A stretch of 51,600 bases of DNA, taken from assembly GCA_023807065.1 (NCBI GenBank), contig JAJJLU010000408.1:1-51600 (forward strand). Direction: 5' to 3'. Below the pieces are notes generated by a model. The model had not been told where the DNA came from. It was given only the letters and a program-made list of their open reading frames with translations, and made no database searches. Below, one piece after another: positions 39,876 through 47,159 of the stretch. The stretch is from Isotricha intestinalis (lineage: Eukaryota > Ciliophora > Litostomatea > Vestibuliferida > Isotrichidae). The position numbers were made by a program, and so were the translations under genes. Numbering within the stretch: position 1 is the first letter of the stretch; each line of letters starts with the position of its first letter.

Positions 39876-41462
39876 ATGAAGACTCAATTAGTATTAATCT
39901 TATTAACAATATTATTAAATATTTCAATAAATGAAAACCCTTTAATAAAAAAGACAAAAATTCGTAGATTTTATAGCATAAAATTTAAACCAAACAAAAA
40001 CTTATTATCTAAAATTAAAAAATTAAAAGTATCATCAAAATTAAAGGATTGGGTTTCGGAGATAGATGATTTCCGAACTCCACAAATTTTTGAAAATTAT
40101 AAAACAAAATATAATTATTTATCAGGTGGAAAATCATTATCTGAATTTGCATTGATTGAAAGAAAGAAAATCCAAGAAAAAAAAAAGGGGAAAATAATAA
40201 ATAAAAAATATACTGTTTTTACTTATGCAAGAGCATATACTAAATTAAGAAGAAATTATAGAAAAAGAATAGAAAGAAGGTGTTATAATATATTATTTTT
40301 TTTTAAATATTGTTGGAATGCAAAAATTTCTTTACCTTTAACTATTAATATCAATGATGTTATTTTAAATAGTATTAAAATACAATTGAATAAGAAATTA
40401 AGTGAAAAAGGATTAGAAAAAATAGAAGGAATAAATAAAAAAAGAAAAAAATATAAAATGAAATTAAAAAAACAATTTAATTTAACTAATGATGAAATAA
40501 AAGAATTAGAAGAAAAAAAGAAAAAATTGGAAGAAGAAAAAAATGAAAAAGAAGAATTAAAGAAAGAAAAGAAAAAAAAAAAAAAGAAAAAAGTAAAAAA
40601 TGAAGATAAAGATTATGATAATTTTTTTAAGGATTATGATTTTAAGGATGATGATTTTAATGATGATGATTTTAATGATGATTTTGATGATGATGATTTT
40701 GATGATGATGATTTTAATGAAGATGATTATGATGGGAGTGATTATATTCCTAATGATTTAAATAATATTTATGAAGATGAAAAAAATGATAATGATACTA
40801 TTGACATTGAAATTAATGATAATATTATTGCTCTTAATGAAAGTTATAAAATTGGTTTTTTTAAAGATCTTAATGTTACTCTTGATAATATTGATGATAA
40901 TACTAATGAAAATGATGGAAATAATAATTTAAAAAATGATAAAAATGAAAATAATGAGATGAATGAAAAAATAAATGATGAAAATAAAAATTCAAATAAA
41001 GACAATATAGATAATAATGATATTATTATTGATAATAAAAAAAAAAAAGTAAAGAGAAAAAGAGTCAGGAAAAAAAAAAATATTGAAGATTATGATTCAA
41101 ATGATAGTGACAATGATGATGAAAAAAAAATAAATAAAAAATTGAATAAAAAAAAAATTGATTTCGATGATGATGACCAAGAAGATGAAAATAAAAAGAA
41201 AAAAAAATTAATAAGAGTTAAAAGAAAAAAAAAAAAAGATAAAATTAATGGTGGTGATAATGACGATCATGAAAACAATAATAATATAAAAAAAAAAAAA
41301 GTTAATAAAAAAAAAAAGAAAAAAATAATTGATGATGGTTATACAGATGATGATTATAACAATGAAGAAAAAAAAATAAAAAAAAACAAAGAAATAAAAA
41401 AAAAAACAATAAAGAAAAAAAAGAAGAAGCAAAAAATTGAAAGTGATTTAAAATTATTATAA
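39876..41462 (+). CDS. Secretory protein with lysine and aspartate blocks
   Basis: The 528-residue product opens with a signal peptide (MKTQLVLILLTILLNISINE). Residues 20-185 look ordered and basic and include Cys and Trp (RRCYNILFFFKYCWNAKISL). From about residue 200 the chain becomes charge blocks: Lys/Glu helix, Lys runs, an Asp/Phe repeat (about 255-290, units like DDDFN), Asn/Asp stretches, then alternating Lys-rich and Asp-rich blocks to the end. No transmembrane span. Such polyampholyte chains can bind calcium or condense into granules, so dense-core granule matrix or cortical material is possible. That is inference. Confidence 0.75.
   Translation: MKTQLVLILLTILLNISINENPLIKKTKIRRFYSIKFKPNKNLLSKIKKLKVSSKLKDWVSEIDDFRTPQIFENYKTKYNYLSGGKSLSEFALIERKKIQEKKKGKIINKKYTVFTYARAYTKLRRNYRKRIERRCYNILFFFKYCWNAKISLPLTININDVILNSIKIQLNKKLSEKGLEKIEGINKKRKKYKMKLKKQFNLTNDEIKELEEKKKKLEEEKNEKEELKKEKKKKKKKKVKNEDKDYDNFFKDYDFKDDDFNDDDFNDDFDDDDFDDDDFNEDDYDGSDYIPNDLNNIYEDEKNDNDTIDIEINDNIIALNESYKIGFFKDLNVTLDNIDDNTNENDGNNNLKNDKNENNEMNEKINDENKNSNKDNIDNNDIIIDNKKKKVKRKRVRKKKNIEDYDSNDSDNDDEKKINKKLNKKKIDFDDDDQEDENKKKKKLIRVKRKKKKDKINGGDNDDHENNNNIKKKKVNKKKKKKIIDDGYTDDDYNNEEKKIKKNKEIKKKTIKKKKKKQKIESDLKLL
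40632..40730 (+). repeat. Imperfect 12-15-bp GATGATGATTTT repeats in coding sequence
   Basis: About six degenerate units built on GATGATGATTTT plus AAT, AAG or GAT encode the Asp/Phe-rich acidic block of the secretory protein. Variation in unit length and the third base suggests slippage followed by drift. Confidence 0.75.
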
Positions 41463-41584
41463 AAAATTAAATATATTAAAAAAAAAATATATCTTAAAGT
41501 AAATTTAATAAAACTTAAATAAAAATACCATTTAAAAATCCAAAATATACACTTTAAAAAAAAATAAAAATATTTAAAATATAT

Positions 41585-43717
41585 TTAATCATATTTCGTA
41601 AGGAAAAATTTACTAATATAAATTATTTTATCATCACTTTTTTCATTTTCTTTATTATAATCAGTTAATATTCTTTTAGGAAAATCGAATTTATTTTTAT
41701 TAGATAAAATTCCAGATTGAATTCTTTCTTTAGATAATAAAGAAGCTTTTTCATAAATAGATAAATAATTTTTATTATGATTAACTTTTTTAAATAAATT
41801 ATTATATATTTGTTTTTCATTTTTTAACATTTTTGAAACTGTCTTCTTTTCTGCAAAAATTATATTTTGAATAACTTCATCATCAGAAAAATTTTCATTT
41901 TTATTTTTTGTATAATATTTTTGTGGAGTTTTTAATATATTATTATTATAACTATTATCATTTACAATTAATTTTGGATTTCTTGATTGAAATTTTTTTA
42001 AATTTGTTTTTATATTTTGTCCTTTTTTTATATTTATTATCATCATTTTTTTATTTATATCATTATTATTATTATTATTATCTAAATGAATAAAAGTTTT
42101 ATTTTTTGTTCTATAAGAATTATAATATATTTTATTTTTATTTTTATCTTTTCTTAAAGATAAATTAAAATGATTTCTTTTTTTAATTTTATCAAGATCA
42201 AGAAAGACTTTTTTTCTTTTAATTTCACTAGATTTCAAAATTAAATTTTTTTCATAGTCAAACCAATCATCAAATTTAATTTCTTTTCCACTTTTAGTAA
42301 TCATACCATTTTCAATCACTTTTTCTCCAATAAGAGAATTTTTAAAAGCAAATTTAATAGTTTTTAATCTTCTAATCATAATTCTTTTTTTATTGTCTTC
42401 TAATTCTTTAAAAGAAGAAAGAACATCCTGAAAATTTTTAGCAATAGAAAAAAAAATATTAACGTCAATAGCGAAAAAATTCGCATTTACAGAATCACAA
42501 ATTGCATTACAATAAAATTTTTTTTTATATAATAAATCTCCTAAACCTAAAATTTGTCCTTTTTTACCAAAGCAAATAACAATTTCATTATTTTTATCAA
42601 CTATATTTTTTTCTTTATTTATTTTATATTTTGGCATTAAACAATGTAAAATTTTTTCAATTTTTTCAAAATTTAAATTTGCTTTTATTTTAATTTCTCC
42701 TTCTTGAATAAAATAAATTTCATCTCTTTCAAAACCTTCTTTAAATAAAAAATCACCTTTTTGAATTCTTCTATTAATAAAATAATTCCAATAACTTTGA
42801 GTAAAGAATTTTAAAGATATTTGATTAAATAATTGAGTATTAAAAACAAATTCAATATTTTCTCTTTTAATTTGTTCTTGAATTTTTTTCATTGATTTTT
42901 TATAAGCAACAGAAGATAAAATCCCAAAAAAACAATCTTCATTACAAAAAATTGAAGCAGTTCTTTTTTGTTTAGAATCTATTAATGCTATTTCACCAAA
43001 TGAATTTCCTTGAGTTAATTCAGTTACTTTGAAATAACACATTAATTTAACTTCTGAATGAAATTGAGAAGAAGAATCAATAAATTTTTCTCCATTCATA
43101 AATGAAATATATTCATCTAAAGATTTTACTTTATTTTTCCCTTCTAAAATATATTTTGGGTCTTTAAATTCTATTTCTTCTAGATTTACATAATATGATG
43201 ATTTCTTATTTAATTTTAATGTTCCTTCATATAAATAAGGTTCATTATTATATAATATTTTTAATTGTTCTGTGTATTGTTCTTGTGACATATATATTGA
43301 TATTGTTTTTGTTACTAAAACTGAAACTGAACCTTGTAAAATTATATAAAAATAATCTCCTTGATCTCCTATTCTCATTAACATTTTATTTTGACCTAAA
43401 AATAATGATTGTAAATTTGAACTTATTTTAGAAAGGAAATTTTCTATTATTATTTCATTTTCATCAAATTGAATTATATTCATAAATTTTTTTAAAGATC
43501 TTAAATATGTGTTTAATATATATATTTCATTCTCTTTTTTATATGCATGTGTTAATATTTCTTTTAATATTGTGTTAAACTCTTGAGATTGTAAAAGATT
43601 AGCAAATTTTATTTTATCTTTCTCTTTTTCTTCTCTTAATGTATTTGCAAAATTATTTATTATGTCCTCTCCTATTTTTTTTATTTTTGTGTTTGAATTT
43701 CTTTTTCCAATTTTCAT
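41585..43717 (-). CDS. Protein with two cyclic-nucleotide-binding domains
   Basis: The 710-residue product has a helical N-terminus (1-100) and two cNMP-binding beta-barrels. In the first (about 105-280), GDQGDYFYIILQGSVSV is followed by an insertion of about 95 residues, then the phosphate-binding cassette SFGEIALIDSKQKRTAS with the expected Glu and Arg. The second (about 315-420; KGDFLFKEG, IYFIQEGEIKIK) has a cassette reading GLGDLLYKKKFYCNA, lacking both key residues, so it probably does not bind nucleotide. The C-terminal 250 residues are Asn/Lys-rich and disordered. There is no kinase or channel domain. It resembles the stand-alone CNBD proteins of ciliated protists; its partner is unknown. 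Confidence 0.88.
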   Translation of the reverse strand: MKIGKRNSNTKIKKIGEDIINNFANTLREEKEKDKIKFANLLQSQEFNTILKEILTHAYKKENEIYILNTYLRSLKKFMNIIQFDENEIIIENFLSKISSNLQSLFLGQNKMLMRIGDQGDYFYIILQGSVSVLVTKTISIYMSQEQYTEQLKILYNNEPYLYEGTLKLNKKSSYYVNLEEIEFKDPKYILEGKNKVKSLDEYISFMNGEKFIDSSSQFHSEVKLMCYFKVTELTQGNSFGEIALIDSKQKRTASIFCNEDCFFGILSSVAYKKSMKKIQEQIKRENIEFVFNTQLFNQISLKFFTQSYWNYFINRRIQKGDFLFKEGFERDEIYFIQEGEIKIKANLNFEKIEKILHCLMPKYKINKEKNIVDKNNEIVICFGKKGQILGLGDLLYKKKFYCNAICDSVNANFFAIDVNIFFSIAKNFQDVLSSFKELEDNKKRIMIRRLKTIKFAFKNSLIGEKVIENGMITKSGKEIKFDDWFDYEKNLILKSSEIKRKKVFLDLDKIKKRNHFNLSLRKDKNKNKIYYNSYRTKNKTFIHLDNNNNNNDINKKMMIINIKKGQNIKTNLKKFQSRNPKLIVNDNSYNNNILKTPQKYYTKNKNENFSDDEVIQNIIFAEKKTVSKMLKNEKQIYNNLFKKVNHNKNYLSIYEKASLLSKERIQSGILSNKNKFDFPKRILTDYNKENEKSDDKIIYISKFFLTKYD

Positions 43718-43959
43718 ATATATTTAATTTTTTAGTGTTGAAAAATTATTAATTTATTTTTTCTTGTTTTTCATTATTGGAAATAAAGAAATTTAATAAT
43801 AATTTAAAGGCAAAAAATAAAAAAGAATTTTTTACTTCTCAAAAAACTAATAATATATATTTTTAATATATAATTAATACAAATAATAAGAATTTTTTTT
43901 ATTGTTAAAATATTATAGTTTTAGATTAATTAATATATTTAATTTTAATATTTTTTATT

Positions 43960-44733
43960 ATGTCAAATTTAAAAATTAATATATTAGAAGTCTTATATTG
44001 TGAATTATCTGATATTCAAATTAAAAAATCAATTAAATTTATTATTAAAAGGATAATATATAATGATAAATTTTTTAGTAATTATAAAAATAATGTTGAT
44101 TTAATTGGAGAATTATGTTACATAATTATTGATTCCTTTTTTTTAAGATTTTTAAGTTCAACTTTTGGAAATTATCTTTTCAATATTGTTCAAGTAGATT
44201 CCAATTCAAATAATTTAATTTCAAAAAATAAAATAAAATTATTCTTCATAACAATAATAAAAGTTTTAATTTCAATATTAAAAAATTATCTAATTGAAAA
44301 GAATTATAATAAATTAATATTTAAAATCCCAAATATAATATTTAAATTTATTTATATATTAAATGATTACTTTCCTTATTCAAATCTAATAAATTTCATA
44401 TTTGGAATAATTTTATTAAAAAAAGAAAAAGGAAATAATTCAATGTTAAAAATAATATTTTTTCTTCTTTATATAATAATAAAATATATGAATTCAAATT
44501 CAGAAGAAAAAAAAATAAATAATAATATTCCACCTCCAAAAAATAATTGTCCAAATAATTTAAAAGGAAAATGTTTTCTATGTAAACAACCATTTATAAA
44601 TCCAATTGTAATGAAATGTTGTGGTTATATTTTTTGTTCAAAATGTATTTATAAAAAGAATATAATAAATAAAAAATGTATTTCATGTAAAAACACAATA
44701 AATAATAATTCAATTATAAAATTATATCCATAA
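43960..44733 (+). CDS. PEX12: PEX12-like peroxisomal RING protein
   Basis: The 257-residue product fits a short PEX12, one of the three RING peroxins (PEX2/10/12) that ubiquitinate and recycle the import receptor PEX5 at the peroxisome membrane. Residues 1-180 correspond to the Pex2/Pex12 N-terminal membrane region, with several hydrophobic helices. After NNIPPPKNNCP comes the RING (about 203-250): CFLCKQPFINPIVMKCCGYI, then FCSKCIYKKN and CISCKN. The ending SIIKLYP matches the PEX12 ending LIKLYSP. Human PEX12 is about 360 residues, so this copy is short. The 59-nt gap to the next gene is very tight. Confidence 0.82.
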   Translation: MSNLKINILEVLYCELSDIQIKKSIKFIIKRIIYNDKFFSNYKNNVDLIGELCYIIIDSFFLRFLSSTFGNYLFNIVQVDSNSNNLISKNKIKLFFITIIKVLISILKNYLIEKNYNKLIFKIPNIIFKFIYILNDYFPYSNLINFIFGIILLKKEKGNNSMLKIIFFLLYIIIKYMNSNSEEKKINNNIPPPKNNCPNNLKGKCFLCKQPFINPIVMKCCGYIFCSKCIYKKNIINKKCISCKNTINNNSIIKLYP

Positions 44734-44792
44734 TAAAAATTTCTTGTTTAAAATATATTATTTTTAAATTTATTTTTAAATAAAATTCCATA

Positions 44793-45554
44793 ATGGAAAT
44801 TAATTTAAATACATTAGAAGAGACAATAAATGATATTTCATTTATTGTTGAAAGTGAAGAAAATGGATTTGAAATAGAAGAAAGTATTGCTCAATGTTTA
44901 AATGAATTAAATAATAAAATATCAGAAAAAAATAATAATAATAAACCTAATAAAAATATTACTAAAAAAAATTTAATAAGAACAAATTCATACAATTATA
45001 ATAATTTAGTTAATAATAAACTTATTAATAAAAGAAGTTCTCTTCATTTAAAAGAAGAAATAAATAACATTAAAAATCAAATTATAAATATTTTTAAAGA
45101 TAATACTGAAAAAATGAAAAAAATACATAAAGAACAAATTGAGAATGATAATAATATAGAAAAAACATTATTTGAAGCAAGAAAAATTTATGAAGAAGAA
45201 TTAGAGAAATTATATAATGAGAAATTAAATAGAATAAATGAATTAAATAATAAATATAATAATGATATATTTGAATTAAAAGATTTTGTTAATGAAGAAA
45301 TGAAAGGAAGAGAAGATGGAAAATCTAATTTAAAACAAATTTTAGATTCTGTTATTATTGATAAAGAAATTGAATCAAAAAAAATTGAAGAAGAATTTTT
45401 AAAGAAAGAAAAAAAAATAAAAAAAAATTATAAAAAAATTAACAATGATAATGATGAATTTACAGAAGATGATAGAAGTGTTATTTTTAAAAATCAATTT
45501 TTTGATAATTTAAAAACCAAAATTCAAAGAGTTATAAATGGAAAAAATAAATAA
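44793..45554 (+). CDS. Coiled-coil protein of unknown function
   Basis: The product is 253 residues. The first 45 are acidic and may be ordered (LEETINDISFIVESEENGFE), then a Lys/Asn-rich linker leads to a long coiled coil (about 85-220; EARKIYEEELEKLYNEKLNR). A short C-terminal segment (FFDNLKTKIQRVINGK) ends the chain. No family is recognised. It starts 59 nt after the PEX12-like stop on the same strand, and it is next to the ciliary-type genes. Confidence 0.76.
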   Translation: MEINLNTLEETINDISFIVESEENGFEIEESIAQCLNELNNKISEKNNNNKPNKNITKKNLIRTNSYNYNNLVNNKLINKRSSLHLKEEINNIKNQIINIFKDNTEKMKKIHKEQIENDNNIEKTLFEARKIYEEELEKLYNEKLNRINELNNKYNNDIFELKDFVNEEMKGREDGKSNLKQILDSVIIDKEIESKKIEEEFLKKEKKIKKNYKKINNDNDEFTEDDRSVIFKNQFFDNLKTKIQRVINGKNK

Positions 45555-45762
45555 TAGAGTATTTATAAATTAAAATGTAATTGATATTTTTATATATTCA
45601 TAAAAAATTTTCACAAAAATTAAATATAAAAAATTTTTCTTAAAAAACATAAATTATTTAAACTTATAAAAAAATAAAATAAAAAAAACATAACAAAAAA
45701 AAAGAAAAAAAATAAAACGGAAAAAAAAATTTTTTCATATACAAAAAAAAAACCAATAAATA

Positions 45763-46104
45763 TTAATGTCTAAAAATATTAAATTTAATACCATTTAAAA
45801 CAAAAACTAAACAACAACTTTCATCAACAGGTCCAGCAATATTATATTTACCATCTTCACCAACAATACAATGCCAATTTTTTTCATCTTTATATTTTCC
45901 ATAAAATTTTTTTAAAATTTGATCAGCTATATCTAAAAATCCTTTATATTGTTTCATTGCTATATCTGCATAATTAATAAATAATTTAGCTAACTCCATT
46001 GTCATATCACAAAATTTTATTTCTCCTTTTCCTGCATTTGGACCATTTCCTATTACTATTAAATTATTATTTATTGTTATATGATCTGTGTTTCTTCTTT
46101 TCAT
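45763..46104 (-). CDS. Dynein light chain, LC8 (DYNLL) family
   Basis: The 113-residue product matches LC8-type dynein light chains, dimeric hubs that bind short linear motifs in dynein intermediate chains, radial-spoke proteins and many others. The body covers the two helices (MELAKLFINYADIAMKQYKG, then ADQILKKFYGKYKDEKNW) and the family signature WHCIVGEDGKY. It is about 25 residues longer than the canonical 89-residue LC8, with an extended N-terminus (GNGPNAGKGEIKF). The groove and C-terminal strand are divergent (CCLVFVLNGIKFNIFRH), suggesting an axonemal paralogue rather than the general LC8. The gene lies 67 nt downstream of the WD40 gene. Confidence 0.9.
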   Translation of the reverse strand: MKRRNTDHITINNNLIVIGNGPNAGKGEIKFCDMTMELAKLFINYADIAMKQYKGFLDIADQILKKFYGKYKDEKNWHCIVGEDGKYNIAGPVDESCCLVFVLNGIKFNIFRH

Positions 46105-46171
46105 TTTTTATTTTTTTATATATTTATTATATTTAAAATTTTTTTTTTTTTTTAGGAAATTTAATTTTTTT

Positions 46172-47086
46172 TTATTCTTTAAATTTCCAAACTTTAATTT
46201 TTTTATCTTCTGAACCAGAAATGAAATTTCCATTATGTAATAAAACAATACTTCTAATATATTGATCATGGCAATTTTTAACTTCTAATATTTTTTCATA
46301 AGTATTAATATTAAATATTAAAATATTACAAGAAGTTCCTCCACATAAACATATATTTCTATCTTTAATAATACAAATAGTCCAACAAATAAATTCACTA
46401 TCTATTTCTTTAATTATTCTTTTTTCTTTCATTGATATTATTTGAATTAATCCTTTTCCACCAACAATTATTTTATCTTCATCTAATCTTTTTAAAGAAT
46501 TTTTTCCTAAACAATATGATTCAAGATTAAATATTAATTTATTTAAATGATTATTAAAATCCCAAAAACAAGTTGAGAATAATCCAGATGAGATTAATAT
46601 TTTTTCTTTTTCTAAAAAAAGAATTGAATATATGGCATTTGAATGTTCTAAAGTTAATTCACATTGATATTTGTTATTAACTTTTTTAAATATTTTTATT
46701 TTTGTATCTTTTGAACATGAAATAATTGAATCATCAGGGAAATATATTATTTGGTGGATATCATTTTGATGTGTAGTATTTATTATATCAATTAATTTGA
46801 AATTTATATTTTTCTCCTCTGTATTTTTCCATGTTTTTATTGTTCTGTCTCTTGAACATGTTGCAAAATTATTTTCATCTTTTATACTTAATTCAAATAT
46901 TATGTCATCATGAGCATTTTCAATTTTTTGTATTATTTCTAAATTTGTGTTATATATTATAATTGATTTATCATTTGATATTGATGAGATATTGTTCGAT
47001 GGAAATATTGAAAATAAATTGACAGCGTCATCATGCACTTCAATAGTTTGAATTAAAGTAAATCCCAATTGAATATTATTTTTCAT
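46172..47086 (-). CDS. WD40-repeat propeller protein
   Basis: The 304-residue product is a single beta-propeller with about seven WD40 blades and no other domain. The clearest repeats are CSRDRTIKTW, SCSKDTKIKIF and the last blade ISGSEDKKIKVWKFKE. Such propellers act as scaffolds, and the sequence alone does not name a complex. Its start is only 73 nt from the divergent start of CCDC39, which suggests a shared promoter and perhaps a ciliary role. Start ATG, stop TAA, no intron. Confidence 0.9.
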   Translation of the reverse strand: MKNNIQLGFTLIQTIEVHDDAVNLFSIFPSNNISSISNDKSIIIYNTNLEIIQKIENAHDDIIFELSIKDENNFATCSRDRTIKTWKNTEEKNINFKLIDIINTTHQNDIHQIIYFPDDSIISCSKDTKIKIFKKVNNKYQCELTLEHSNAIYSILFLEKEKILISSGLFSTCFWDFNNHLNKLIFNLESYCLGKNSLKRLDEDKIIVGGKGLIQIISMKEKRIIKEIDSEFICWTICIIKDRNICLCGGTSCNILIFNINTYEKILEVKNCHDQYIRSIVLLHNGNFISGSEDKKIKVWKFKE

Positions 47087-47159
47087 AATATTTAATGTAA
47101 TAAATATTTAATATATAAAAATGTAATTAAAGAATAAATAAATAAAAGATATAACTGAA
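47087..47159. promoter_or_regulatory. 73-nt divergent promoter region (WD40 / CCDC39)
   Basis: Only 73 nt separate the two divergent start codons, so both 5' UTRs and promoters must lie here or overlap the genes. The sequence is AT-rich, with no recognisable TATA or other element that can be told from the background. Confidence 0.6.

Noticed and set aside
40560..41440. Lys-codon A runs as an intron or pseudogene signal
   Set aside because: The frame stays open through all A runs, from signal peptide to TAA, so it is one intact low-complexity gene, although long A runs are prone to sequencing indels.
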